This document shows positions 22,001 through 32,180 of a DNA stretch of 64,000 nt, in pieces. Every line of letters begins with the position of its first letter. Within the stretch, counting starts at the first letter, position 1. The notes under the pieces are model-generated. The model was not told the origin of the DNA. It saw only the letters and a program-made list of their open reading frames with translations, and did no database searches. The position numbers were made by a program, and so were the translations under genes. The DNA comes from Trichuris trichiura (taxonomy: Eukaryota > Nematoda > Enoplea > Trichinellida > Trichuridae). The stretch is taken from assembly GCA_037903355.1 (NCBI GenBank), contig JBAJFE010000046.1:1-64000 (forward strand), in the 5' to 3' direction.

Positions 22001-25000
22001 GAAAACCGCTCTTTCATGACTCAGCGAACTCAACCGTTGTTGACTTTCACTGCCCGTGAATGGTGAGTCTAAGCGGATTCACTTTTTACCTTACCTTATT
22101 CCTGTTAAATGGTTAAAGGCGATCTAGTTACTCATAAGCGTGCTGTACTTGTGACATTGCTTTCCGGCAAAACTGCTTCTCCAGTCTGCCTTAATGCATT
22201 TCCTTGGGAAGTAACCCTACTGGATTATAGCCGAAACACCGCCTTAAGTTAAAGTGCAATCGTTCTCAGATAATTTCGTAATTACAACAAGACAGGTTTT
22301 CTTTGTGCGCCAGTATATGTAAAGCACAGCGGTACTTTTTGTTCTTCAAGCTACTCATTCTGAATAACAAGGAATGTATAATGACCAACGAATGCATTTG
22401 AGCACGCATAACCTACTTGATTTCCTGATGCATGATTTCTCAGCTGCTGTAGGTTGGTTTTAAGGTTTCCAAAATTAGTGAGTTTCTACTTACCTTTGAA
22501 TGAATGAACTCTTTGTCCGTGACGTATTGTATGGCAGCTCCTAGATGCGTCACTCCGGCGACATATCTTACATTTAGAAGCGCTTCCAAAATTTTTTTTC
22601 TGTTGTCAAAGTCGTTAAGGCTGAACTCCGTAACTGGGCTGCCGGTAAATTTGGTCACGCCAATTCTTGTTTCGTTAGCACCGACGTTCATCAGCTGGAC
22701 AGTGCCACTGATAACACGTAGAAGTTTTGTAAAATTTTCCCTATCGACGCTTGTCGAACTGTCTATTAGAAAGATGACGTCGGCTTTGTTCGTTGTACAC
22801 GTGTTTTGCCCTAAGGTAGAAATTTGCATCTGATTTTTGGCAGTGCGTAAAATTGTCCTCTGCAGAAAAACGTGCATTTATGTAGTTTTGTGAAAAATAT
22901 TTTTTTTATTAACTTTGTCAACTGGGGGTAATTTTAAAATGCCGCTGAATTAGGAGTTGCGATAAAAATTCAAAAATTGCAATCTCACGGAGCACTCAGT
23001 TAAAAATTGTTTTCTTCTATGCGATCTTGAATGTTTGTCACATATTTTATTGCGCATGGTTGGATGGATTAATGTATTAACTTTTACCTATTTAACTTAA
23101 GAGTCAATTTTCCAAGGAGGACGAAATCACAACATACTTGGAGCCTAACTTCCCTGGTTTATTTCTTATGAGCAGCGATTTTTTTTCCACTATTTCATGT
23201 TTCTTTTCATTCTTAACGTTGCAGTCCAACTTTAAAGGTGACCTTGCAAGTGAAAAAGTGTTTGCGCTGTTTTAGGTGAGTAACAGGTGTAGTGGAATTA
23301 ATCCGTAGAAGTATCATTAAGGACGACTTTTCCTTTCGCTCTCTTCACAACGTTTGAAGTGAACTTTTTGTTTGGCGGGATTCTGACTAGCATAAAGGCA
23401 ATGTGAAGGGATCATTCCTTTTAGTGAAATGCTGCGAAAGACTATGTGATCAGTCGCGACGGATATAAAAAAGTGATTACCGTATATTACGGCCTATAAG
23501 AACATTCCTCTACCTAAGTAATGGGTAGTAATGATTGGCCCAGTTAATCACTTAGTCAGTCTAACTGAGGTAGAAGAATTGCTGTTCAGCTCATAGGACT
23601 AATAAGTCGAATGCGAGCTTAGGAAGAACTGGGCCAATTATTACCACCCATTACTTAGGTAGAGGGGTGTTCTTATAGGCCGTAATATACGGTAACTAAG
23701 TTGAGAAGTGGAGTCCATCCACTTGTTTATCCGATTCTTTAAATGTATAAATGAAGTAGGGTTTTTCTGCTGGCCTAAATCTCATAACATTTTTCGTCGA
23801 CTAATAGTGAACCTAGTTTGATAAAAATGCGCTGCAATAAGTACATGGTTATGTCCTACTCAAACTTTCACGTAGCCACGGACGTTTTCAGTTTGCTGAA
23901 TTCTAGCTGATCACTGTTTCTATGTTCTAAAAGTCCTGCTGACGTTGTGGAACTCCTGAAGTTTTGCAACTGCTTGTAGTCGAATTAACGTAGTGAGCAA
24001 AGTTGTCCAAGTTATTTGTAAAAGAGCTTTTCATGGGAAGTCGAGAGAGAAGTGTGATAATATAAACAATTTGTAATGTTTAAATAAGAAAGACAAAAAC
24101 ATCCCTTACCTGTTTCATGATGCTCATAATGGGCAGCTGACGGAAAAGTAGTCCTGAAAAACAAAATAATAAACAAAATTCCACCGTTTTACCTCATTAC
24201 ATGAGAATGAGCAAGGAAGGCCAAGCCCATCCGAAAGCGTTTAGGCTATTAGACGGACGGGCTGCTAGCATTGGCAGTGAACAAGTTTGTGTCGAGTTCA
24301 CGTGTTGACACCCTCAGCGAGATGATGGAAGATGTCGTTGTCGAACTGAAATAATCTCTGGTCGATTGTGTTTGCATGATCAAAGCGAATAGTGCATTGA
24401 AATCGTACTCGGCATATGCATCATTGGCGCGGAAACAGGCTTGATTTTTCAATCGTCGTCTGATACCGAGTAGTAGTCGGTGGCAGTAGGTGTCTGAGAA
24501 ACAACGGAAACTATAGTAGAAATGCTCTTCTGTCTGGAGAAACGAATCGCAACGTTAGCTCCAGTCTGGAGGATATGCAACTGTAAAAAGGAGAAGTAGC
24601 ATGTTGCAATGTAAGGGTAACCAAGGAAGGGGCACTGTATCTGCTCGCGGTGGCGAAGAATAAAGGTTGAGACAAAACTAACGCCACTAGTTGCAAGAAA
24701 ATTGTTGATGCCGCTTGAACTATAGAGGAGCTAAAACCCTATTGCCACCTTTTTCTTTCCAGCAACTCCTAAGAGCAACAATTTACACCAGCTAACTAAA
24801 TAAATTGCTTAGATGAGGGTTCTTCATCATTAGCGAAAGCTGAGATTGTATAATTTTTTGTGTAGATATTGAACTTACTTCAGAAGCAAACTAGCGCGCT
24901 TGCTTTGATGAATGCATTGCAGTGTCCTTCTCCACGATTTAGTTAGAGTCAGCAGCCTGGCAAATGACAAATTAGAATTCGAGTACGTAGTAACAACTTG

Positions 25001-27120
25001 ATTTTTGATTCGTCCTGTCACTGCGTTATTGTCAATTGCCCTTGAAAGTGACGTCAGAATTGTAATATTGCACTTTTTCAATGCAGTTGATGTATTCAAC
25101 GTTTCTGGTGGCACGTGGTGAGAGTACATGAAACCTAACAATACTTTTATGGCATAGTCATCATGGCCTTCCCTCTTGTATGCATGTATCTGCGTTCCGT
25201 GGCATTGATTTTTCCTTCCGGTAATGTGTTCTGGTTCAGTAAGTCTGTACAAGGTCAACCAACGGTCCTGAAATTAGTCCCCTTAATTGGAACGGTAGAA
25301 CTGGCGTAGCAGTGTATTTTTTCTTTCCTGTCTAAGCAAAAAGCAATCGCATATTTTGCGTTTCGCATATTTTGCGTTTCGTGAGTTTCCCCACGTTTGA
25401 CAAAGCAGGGTTTGCTGCAAATAATTCTTGTTATCAATCTTGTCTTTTTTCCGCATACTATTTCTTAATTTCCTGCAGGCAAATAGTGTTTGCGCAAATT
25501 AATATTAAATTTGGAAGCAGTTCAGTTTCTAAGGAATTGCAGCAGGATGGTAAAGCCTGTCGGTGAGCATGCAGTTGTTTGTTGATTGTAATTTTTCTTA
25601 TTTAAGGGACGTTTAGAAGTCGACTGTTTTTGTCCTTGCATAACGCTGCTCGCGCATTCGCGTACTGTTCGGCAGTTTAGTTAGCCAGCCAGAGGCTTTT
25701 TGATGCCTTCGAAGTACAGTTGCTAATATGAAAGGCCATCGTTTATAATTCAAGGTTGTTCAGAAACTCCGTAGTTTTCAGGACAAAACTGTTGCCTGCT
25801 GATAAATCACCTCAGGGTAAAGATGTTCACTTCAAGGCAAAAGTCCTTGAAAGGACTACCTCTGGCGCTAATGGACCCGAAAGAATGACAGTTTACTAGA
25901 GAATAGGAACTTTTATCTAAACGGAAAGTGCATTTAGGATCAATGGTTTTCTCTTATGATGGCAAATAGCATGTTGCGCAATGGAATTTAACTGCAAATG
26001 TAATTCTTAGAATCGCTGACAGTTATTCTTTTCAAAGCAGGTCTTTCGTTATTCTTAGTTCATGTTCGACGTAAAGCATTTAACGTAATTTCTATGGCAA
26101 TTGTCGCAGCCATTGCGGTTATTCCTTGTAATTTGAATTCCGTGCCTTTCTAGCACCAATTACTGAACCTATAAAGTGCCCTATTTATGATTTTTTTCCT
26201 TTTATGAGTAACAAAATAGTTGCTAGTGCAATTTTGTAGCAGAAGGTCAGATACTGTTGTTTCCTGAGGAACGAATTTTATAATGCTTTTTGAAATTTGA
26301 CTTGGGCTTTTAACCCGCGTCCTTTATTCTGCTTGTTGCTTTCTGGAGCATGTTTTGTTTTATTTCAAAGAAGTGCATAAGTTATTCAACTCATTTTTCT
26401 TAGTTTTTTATGCTTTGCTTATTCACTCCCTTATTGCTAGTTTTTTTGCCTTGGTATTTGGTGAACGGAAATTTGGTAGCACTCTTCAGCTCTACTTTCA
26501 GTATTTTTGTAGTAGAGTACTTTGTAGATAAGTTAGGGTATCTTTGCTGCTGTTTGGTTGAGAGTCCTTTTTAAGCAAATGTCTATTTCAAAGGAGAAAA
26601 AATTGTGTTAATTAGAACCAGTGTTGATTCCTTTACCGCGTAAAAACTAAACGAGGCAAAAAACAATCAGAACTCTCATATCGCACATCTGTCATCAGGA
26701 AGATGGATCATGAATGATCAGAAGGCAGTTGTTTTTCAGGCGCTCTGACTTTGGTAAGTCCTTGAGCTGGTAACTTTCCCGTTTCTTCGTTTTAATCTAT
26801 GTCTTCGATCTTCTCTAAGCATTTTACAGTTGCCCTGTCAATCGAACAATTTATCGTCAGTTGGAGGCTAGTGCAATAGATAATATATTCCTGTGTCAAT
26901 TCGAACGTTTCCGTCGATTCATCTGTTACAACGGATTTGTAATTTGTCTTTGATCCTCCTGAGATGTTGCTGGATATGCTGGTCTTTGGCCGAAAAAGAT
27001 TTCCCACGTACTGGGTCCCGATTAAGCACTTTTGCACATTTGTCAGAATATATGCATTAACAGAGACGGTTTGGCATTTGTTGGCGACAGCGGTTAAAAA
27101 TTGTATGCCCTCACATGATG
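7090..27120 (-). CDS. VWA + ZP (cuticlin-like) secreted or membrane protein, 14 exons traced, 5' end missing
   Basis: Exons in transcript order: 27120-26828, 25267-24879, 24153-24110, 22810-22494, 14523-14238, 14189-13906, 13427-13285, 13128-12983, 12936-12840, 12099-11934, 9319-9162, 8311-8157, 7871-7728, 7358-7090. All junctions are GT-AG and every phase matches, giving about 962 residues plus an unknown N-terminus. The first two exons code unrecognised Cys- and Ser/Thr-containing sequence. The VWA domain has the MIDAS motif DSSTS; its second half ([10 protein letters not shown]) lies 8 kb away. The ZP domain follows: [55 protein letters not shown]. Next come a Cys-rich piece with a furin-like RVKKRR, a short hydrophobic run ([10 protein letters not shown]) and a Ser/Thr-rich tail. 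In nematodes ZP proteins build cuticle or other apical matrix; that role here is inferred. Exons 22810-9162 are strong. The 27120 exon (GTAAAA donor) and the last three are weaker. A later ATG (24230) with a 39-nt intron is an alternative start. Confidence 0.85.
7424..7470 (-). repeat. Solo arm fragment of foldback family
   Basis: TTGCTCATCCATTCGTTAG matches the arm consensus of the foldback elements at 10, 19 and 62 kb. No partner arm nearby. It lies in the intron before the last coding exon of the VWA-ZP gene. Confidence 0.45.
8350..8988 (+). CDS. RPL31: 60S ribosomal protein L31 (eL31)
   Basis: Component of the large cytosolic ribosomal subunit near the peptide exit tunnel. Exons 8350-8447, 8500-8625, 8741-8853 and 8954-8988, all GT-AG, give 123 residues (human 125). 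Family blocks are unmistakable: [58 protein letters not shown]. The start ATG gives [12 protein letters not shown], a normal basic N-terminus. Introns are 52, 115 and 100 nt. The whole coding region lies inside the intron 8312-9161 of the minus-strand VWA-ZP gene, so its promoter and 5' UTR probably overlap an antisense exon (8157-8311). No defect seen. Confidence 0.97.
9970..10291. mobile_element. Foldback element with hammerhead-like core
   Basis: Inverted arms of about 130 bp, running from GACGGGATGTCTT through ACCAACGAATGGATGAGC, with the mirror arm ending near 10291. The centre carries a CTGACGA...GAAAC core on the minus strand. A 10-bp direct repeat (AGAAAATGAT, 9960-9969 and 10292-10301) flanks it. 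No coding capacity. It lies in a large intron of the VWA-ZP gene. Four or more related copies lie elsewhere in the window. Confidence 0.7.
10130..10175 (-). ncRNA. Hammerhead-like core in foldback element
   Basis: Minus strand: CTGACGA at 10168-10162, an imperfect helix II, GAAA, a CG loop, then TA and CGGT. The CGGT can pair with ACTG just before the core. Position 7 is C rather than U, which the hammerhead consensus CUGANGA allows. Confidence 0.38.
14570..14615 (+). mobile_element. 46-bp foldback fragment flanked by exact 13-bp repeats
   Basis: The insert contains the arm motif CCTACCAACGGATGGATGAG and nothing else. It is flanked by identical 13-mers AATGAGTGCTTAA at 14557-14569 and 14616-14628. 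It sits in the 8-kb intron only about 50 bp from the VWA exon start at 14523. It is the cleanest example of the family's target-site duplication. Confidence 0.75.
15088..15100 (+). repeat. 13-bp target-site duplication of PLE, left
   Basis: AGTTTTTCCGAGC, identical to 17317-17329. Confidence 0.8.
15195..15245 (-). ncRNA. Hammerhead-like motif, left PLE terminus
   Basis: Minus strand: CTGATGA at 15238-15232, helix II GGGTC/GGACCC, GAAA at 15213-15210, then GCTA and CG. Mirror copy of the motif at 17205-17260. PLEs are known to carry hammerhead ribozymes in their terminal repeats (established knowledge). Confidence 0.6.
15445..15930 (-). pseudogene. PLE GIY-YIG endonuclease domain, inverted partial copy
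   Basis: The minus strand codes the linker and endonuclease half of the same PLE protein. Here the YIG part is intact ([11 protein letters not shown]), as are LEHRFNEH and [10 protein letters not shown] is absent. The frame opens at the inversion junction near 15930. The upstream residues (to 15984) are read through the RT part in antisense and are not real protein. Confidence 0.8.
15937..17082 (+). pseudogene. PLE reverse transcriptase/endonuclease, 5'-truncated
   Basis: Open for 381 codons. RT motifs [10 protein letters not shown] (near 20) and the catalytic YVDD box in RYVDDIFV (near 58) are present, followed by the thumb region ([13 protein letters not shown]). Then come the linker ([13 protein letters not shown]) and a GIY-YIG-type domain beginning [14 protein letters not shown]. 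The fingers and first RT motifs are missing. Compared with the inverted copy, seven residues containing the YIG part (IGETGNT) are lost by an in-frame deletion, so endonuclease activity is unlikely. The C-terminal glutamate region (KIKEALYI) is kept. An old, non-functional PLE polyprotein fragment. Confidence 0.85.
17205..17260 (+). ncRNA. Hammerhead-like motif, right PLE terminus
   Basis: CTGATGA at 17216-17222, helix II GGGTC/GGACCC around a 6-base loop, GAAA at 17241-17244, a two-base stem III, and a helix I in which CTG before the core faces CGG after the predicted cleavage site. Flanking AATTTA stretches on both sides may add pairing. An extra C follows CTGATGA. Confidence 0.6.
17317..17329 (+). 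repeat. 13-bp target-site duplication of PLE, right
   Basis: AGTTTTTCCGAGC, identical to 15088-15100. Confidence 0.8.
18311..18720 (+). pseudogene. Degenerate second PLE fragment
   Basis: Reading across frame changes gives pieces that line up with the PLE protein at 15.9-17.1 kb: [16 protein letters not shown] (thumb), [12 protein letters not shown], then [18 protein letters not shown], corresponding to the linker [15 protein letters not shown]. Stops and frameshifts break it. It is too diverged from the nearby PLE to be a recent copy and represents an older family member in the same intron. Confidence 0.6.
18854..19192. mobile_element. Foldback element with hammerhead-like core
   Basis: Arms contain ACGGGGTGTCTTTTAAC, GGCCTGTTTGATGTGTCTG and CCCTACCAACAAATGGATG, with mirror copies at 19080-19190. 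A CTGACGA core on the minus strand (19050-19044) is followed by GAAAC and ATACGG, like the 10-kb copy. Flanks show an imperfect 13-bp repeat (10 of 13 identical, at about 18841). A short open frame through the left arm is not a gene. Confidence 0.65.
19011..19056 (-). ncRNA. Hammerhead-like core in foldback element
   Basis: Minus strand: CTGACGA at 19050-19044, imperfect helix II, GAAAC, then CGGT, which can pair with ACTG before the core (4 bp, one G-U). The same geometry as the copy at 10.1 kb. Confidence 0.36.
20904..21049 (+). CDS. Possible terminal exon of an unrecognised plus-strand gene
   Basis: After an acceptor-like CTGCGTACAG, a coding-looking frame runs to TAA at 21047: [15 protein letters not shown], then [20 protein letters not shown] and a basic end (VEVKRRVH). 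Helical, charged, no recognised family. I could not find earlier exons. It would be nested antisense in the 8-kb intron of the VWA-ZP gene. It could also be a pseudogene or chance. Confidence 0.28.
23478..23694. mobile_element. MITE with 68-bp terminal inverted repeats
   Basis: TIRs begin TACCGTATATTACGGCCTAT and run inward about 68 bp on each side (23478-23545, 23627-23694) around an unrelated 80-bp centre. No coding capacity. The arrangement is that of a non-autonomous DNA transposon; the superfamily is not certain. It lies in the intron between exons at 22.8 and 24.1 kb. Confidence 0.75.
25345..25380. repeat. Short tandem duplication
   Basis: Two adjacent copies of the 16-mer CATATTTTGCGTTTCG. 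No function apparent. Confidence 0.6.
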
Positions 27121-27164
27121 CTGAAGACGATTTGAGCGTCTTGAAAAATACGTTTACTTTTCTC

Positions 27165-27240
27165 TGTGATGTCCCTAATAGTTTGCTCGTCCATTCGTTC
27201 ATAGGGCGCTTGTTTCGATATTTTAGAGATATGCGTGTTC
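27165..27240 (-). repeat. Solo arm fragment of foldback family
   Basis: TTTGCTCGTCCATTCGTTC, then AGGGCGCTTGTTTCG, matches the arm consensus. It lies just upstream of the acceptor of the exon at 27120-26828. Confidence 0.45.
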
Positions 27241-27358
27241 AGAACCTGAGAAAGGCATGGAAAAATCAAATGAAAGGGTTAGTGGGCCTTCAAGCTGGTC
27301 GTGACTCATTTTCAACGTTTAATACCGCAAATTTCTTCTTATATGAAAAAGGTTTGTT

Positions 27359-27830
27359 GTGAGGTCTTCTACGGCTTTTCCCGTTTTTCGTTGTGCTGTT
27401 ATCTGTAATTAAACTAAAACAACTGCTCTACCAACGGATGGATGAGCCATAACCATACGATCAACCGTGACAAAGGACAAGAGGTTAGCTCGGCTTGGGA
27501 CACACTGATCAGTAAAGCCAAGTGTTGCTCTCTGCCGCGCTGACCTCGACCCCCATTCCTATTGTTACGTGAGCCTATATAATACCGTTCGGAGAATAAC
27601 ACCTCCTCCACCACCTCACTGACGACGGAACTAGAGCGTTCCGAAAGCTCTGAACATTAAAAAGTTGAGTGTATTGCTATCTGTACATTTTCTTAATAAC
27701 GGCTCATCCATCGGTTGGTAGAGCAGTTGTTTTAGTTTAGTTACAGATAACAGCACAACGAAAAACGGGAAAAGCCGTAGAAGACCTCACAACCATGAAA
27801 ATACAGCCTGTTACAAAACACCCCGTTTTC
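27359..27830. mobile_element. Foldback element with perfect helix II hammerhead-like core
   Basis: Outer arms of about 90 bp (27359-27448; mirror 27703-27792) contain GGTCTTCTACGGCTTTTCCC and ACCAACGGATGGATGAGCC. The right side continues with CCTGTTACAAAACACCCCG, also found at the ends of related copies. A 10-bp direct repeat (AAGGTTTGTT) flanks it at 27349-27358 and 27831-27840. The interior holds a plus-strand hammerhead-like core. No coding capacity. Confidence 0.65.
27612..27655 (+). ncRNA. Hammerhead-like core with 6-bp helix II
   Basis: CTGACGA at 27619-27625, then CGGAAC, a six-base loop, GTTCCG, AAAGCTC, and TGA, which can pair with TCA before the core. The best helix II of the foldback family. 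If the C after CTGACGA pairs with the G of GAAA, the core departs from the canonical hammerhead. Confidence 0.42.
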
Positions 27831-27840
27831 AAGGTTTGTT

Positions 27841-30800
27841 TAGAGAAATTCTTCAAACCAGTCTCCGCTTTGGAGAGGAAGTCCTCTAATCAAACCAGTC
27901 TTTTAGCGAAGAACTTTTCTAAATAAACTTTTTATGCCTGGCGGGAAGTCTGCGGTATCATGTAACGAGATTGTCGCGCCGTTTCTGACCGTCCGACTTG
28001 CAATGGTGATGATCCATTATGTCAACTGCTATTAGTCCACTCGACTCATGAAACAGCCGTGGTTACGTGAAGGAAAATTCTAAAGTTTCGTCAAAAAGGA
28101 AGGTGTTTACTCCTAGCGCTTACCAGCGCCGCTGAGAACTGCCAATAGTTCATCTAGAAAAAAGTCTGCTTGTTACAACAGAGTAAACATGACAGTTGTA
28201 AAGGTCTCGATGCTTTATTTTTTTTAGTTGGATCACGTTTACTGTAACAAGTGCTTTTCGTTATTTCCAAATGTTTGCAAACTCGCTCAGCGAAGGTTCA
28301 CTATTTACTGGAAGTAGTTTGTCATTAGTTTGATGCTAAGTTAGCGACGAAGAATTTCTGCTATGAGATTAAGTCTTTCTGTTTTTCCTTGGATTTCACA
28401 GTTAAAAGCTGATGCAATATTAGGCAAGAATTTGTTGCAATGATGGCATCATTTTGTACAGACTTAAAGCGTTGAAGCAAATTTTAAACGCGAAAGAGGA
28501 CTAGTCATTTTCAGAAATGTTAATTTCACGCAGGAGAGTAGTCAGGATTAAGCATTTAAGTCATTAGCCTGGATAATGCTGATATGTTATTTTGTCGCCT
28601 TAAAGGCGAAGAAAAAGCAGTCGGTCTCGGAATCCAGATCTGTAAAGTCATTGTAGGTAGAAACAATGCAATAGTTGGGCAAACCAGCTACATGCGGAAG
28701 CTGAAACGAATTTGTTTAGCAGAGGTGGCGAATAGGGTAATAAAGTTCAGTATAATTCGAAATGAATGGATCGAAGTAGCATTATCATTCAGTAACACGT
28801 ATAGGACATGCCATTTTATACCTGTTCGAGGAAGCTATGGGTAACAAAAGTGATAAAGTTTTATTTTGTTCATGGACAATGGAAAATTGTGTTAAGATCC
28901 TGAAGTGGGCATTTAAGTACTGTTTCATTGAAAGTTAATGTTTGGCACTGTTTTCAACAGTCGATGCTGGTTAAATTTAAAAGTTAATCTAATGCATTTC
29001 AGGCTAGCCAGTCCAAAGAGAAATTTCGCGTACTTTTTCAAGATCGAGAATTTGTAAGCGTATGAAATAACTTATAGTTAAGCTAGAAGAGTGCATATGT
29101 CTTATACTAAGTTAAAGTTGCGCGCTGTCTTTTCTTAATTTGCAATGTTATTACAGTGCCAGTCTTCATCTGTCTCGAACTCTCACTCTTTTTTGTCCTT
29201 TGAAATCGTTTATATACTAATAGTGCACATTATTTGACAGGATTTTTCAAGTTGAATACGTAGCTCTCCATAACGGGACCATTGATTTTACTGTCCAAGA
29301 AACCTTATTTGTGCGGTAGTACTCATTACTGTGTAGAATATTTTATTGACCGGAGCTTTCGGGTGTGCACTGTCACCTGTCAGCAGCGGTAACCAACAGA
29401 ACAGATTCTATTCAGAAGAGATTCAAAACATTAAGCACAATAACGAACGCCTGCCGTACAAGTAAAGTTTCTTCGACTGTTCGGACATGGAATTACCCCT
29501 TAAATAGACAAAGGCACTGCTGATGTCGTTGTTTGCTACGTTGGATTGTTCTTTTACATCTTTATTTCTGAATATTTTTGTATTGGGCTGCGGATTCTAT
29601 TCTTCCATTGATTTTGACCCCTTCAGAATTGTATGTGCATGCTGTCCTGAACGCGCCTGTGACAATTAAGAGTTTGCTAACTTTCGCCGATTTTCCTTGA
29701 TGATGACATATTCATCATCTTTCTAGAAACGCAACAGAGTTTATGACATGCTGCGTTTTTGCAACGTAATTGTTCCCTTTCGGCTAAAAGCAATGCCTTT
29801 TCAATAAGAATAATCTGCGTTCTTGTTCCGTGCGTACCCTTCTAGACTAAAGTTGTACTACGTAATGAGTATTGAAAAAAATCCATTTAGTACAGTGGTT
29901 TAATTCAGGAAGCAATAGAAATGGAGGTCCGAGAAGTGACCTGTTCACTTGAGAGCTTTGGTTCACATTCAACGGGACCTCTTTAGAAAAAACTCTTTCA
30001 AGCTGTTTGATTCTTTGGCAAGAACCCAGCATACAATTAGCAGTGGTCTATTGTCGGAGAATGGGAGCCAGAACAACAGGCGGATGACCTCTTGTATGTA
30101 ACAACGAGAACTCAAAGTATTCAGTCTCCGCTGTAACCTAACCTTGCGCAGCGACTGTTTCTATGATCACCTATTACTGCTCTGCGCTGACGGCGAAACT
30201 ACTTTATGAACCAACTATTTCCAAACGCATTCTTGCTATAAAAACTGAGCGCAGCGTATTCAAAGTCTTTTAATACTTGCAGTGAGCACTCCCTTTGCAA
30301 ATCAGGTTTTCTTAGTTTTACGGCACTGCAGTGAAAGTGCACGAGGAACAAAGCCGTTTAAAAAAAGTCGTACGCGTCTCCCCTTTGAAGCAGTTCCTAT
30401 ATTGCTGAAATAAGGCAACACGGAAGTTGGACCAATCCGCTGGCTTTGTAACAGCCACCGTTGGTATCCCCAAAAGTTGAAGTTAGAACGACCCTGACTA
30501 ATTCTTTTCTTGTCTACCAGTCTGTTCAACCGTGATTCGCGCACGAACTTTGCTTGTGAGTAGCTATTTTGAATATTTTTTAAAAAGAATTCTTTGCTAA
30601 AACTTTAGGTGAAGTCGGAAATTGGGGCAGCGCTAATGCATAGTGCGGTTATACAATTAGCTACCAGTACTGAATTTTGCAAATCCCAATCAAATCGCTG
30701 TCGACAACGTACAGTGCTTCACTGACAATGATAGTTGTGAATGGATTTGGCTGTTTTCCTGAAGAAAAACTAGATTCGTATGGTGCGGGAGAAGAAGAAA

Positions 30801-31914
30801 GTCGCTAATAGGAAAAACCTGAGCAAAATTTTCAGTAAGGAAGTTGCTATAGATTGAAACGGTTTCGTGATTGAGCTGCTTCTCACATGCTATGTGTTCT
30901 ACGAAGTTTAAACTATTTATTTAATGCAATCAATAGTTTGCCAGGTCCCTTGCGCCGTGCGACTCTTTGGTGCATAGGGAAACCCCGCTGTAAAAGTTCC
31001 GCATAAACTTTTTGGAACCTAAAGTGGCAACTGTCAATAGGTAAATTACGGTTCAGGGTCATGGATACGTACCGATGGGTTAGCTAGCTGTATACAAGTT
31101 TTGCATATGATGTTGTACATGCGGAATGCTTAAAATTACAATGATGGTGACCCAGAAATTCTGATACAGCGCGGTGCGCTTGTCCTGCAGTTATTAGGTC
31201 TCCGCAGCACTCCAGGTGCGCATGAACAATACCCAAGTTCATTTCTACTAGCTGTTTAATATAATGATTATTTCCTAAATGGAGATGGATGGTCGTGGAA
31301 GTTTACGGCTTCATCGTTTTCTCATTCACTTGGCCGAGGAGGAAGAAGAGGCATTAGTCTTGCTCTCTCAGCGATGGAAGATACGAAAGTGGAGTGAGTG
31401 TGGAGCGGCAATTTCATTGCATCATTAGATAAATGCCTCATTTTCCGTCTTGCATTAAAATGAAATTCTTCCTGACAGGCGCGTGGAAATGCGCAATGAA
31501 ATTATGGAAATCTAAATTAAGTAGACTGATCAGTGGACCGCAATAGCTGCTTTCTGCCATTACTCTTGCTCCGAAAACGGGAACAGATTCTTTTCGAGAC
31601 TTCGCACAATAAACATTTTCACGGGTCGAATTTCTGTAATTACATTATGCATTCACTTTCTGTGACTTTTCATTTCTTTAAAACATTCCGCGCAATAATG
31701 AGCAATGTGAGGCGGTACTGTTTTCTGCTTGCATCTTTTCGGTTCTTGACTTTGCTGACCGCTGGTGCTTTGCACAGTCAGTTCGTATGCATGAGCTTTG
31801 GTGAATTCCAATTTTGTAATGCACTTGTATATGCTCTACAGTAGCACGTGCTAGGCAGTACGGAATTTTCTTATCAGTATTTTCCTACGATCTTTACTCA
31901 TTATTAGTAGCGGC
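27841..31914. other. Gene-poor stretch
   Basis: Apart from the solitary hammerhead-like motif at 29.35 kb, I see no recognised gene or repeat. Some minus-strand frames (for example near 30302-30544) are open but have no recognised domain. Confidence 0.35.
29346..29392 (-). ncRNA. Solitary hammerhead-like motif, altered core
   Basis: Minus strand: CTGCTGA (one base off CUGANGA), a GGTG/CACC-type hairpin, GAAAGCTC, then CGG, which can pair with CCG before the core. No palindrome partner and no ORF nearby. Probably a decayed terminus of a PLE-related element. Confidence 0.35.
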
Positions 31915-32180
31915 TATAACTGTAATGAGCTAAACAAGCACCCTACCAGTGAATGGCTCAGTAAACGTTTAAAGAAATCACAAAGAACAACAAGTACACA
32001 GCTTTCAGAAAGTCCAGTCCCATCTGCACGAAGTAGCGGATGACAGGATTATGGGCTCTTGAATGTTACAGACATGTTACTTGTTTTGTTTGTTTATCCG
32101 TTCGTTGGGAGGGCGCTTGTTCAGTTTATTACAGATACACTAGCTACCAATAACGGGAAAAAGCTGTGGAAAAGTCTGTT
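31915..32180. mobile_element. Diverged foldback element
   Basis: The left arm has CACCCTACCAGTGAATGGCT; the right arm has TTATCCGTTCGTTGGGAGGG, then CAGTTTATTACAGATACA. Arms are far less alike than in the other copies, and no clear hammerhead core remains. Confidence 0.5.

Noticed and set aside
22666..22698. CTGATGA...ACGAAAC string on the minus strand
   Set aside because: It lies in the VWA coding exon and the bases between do not form a helix II; chance match.
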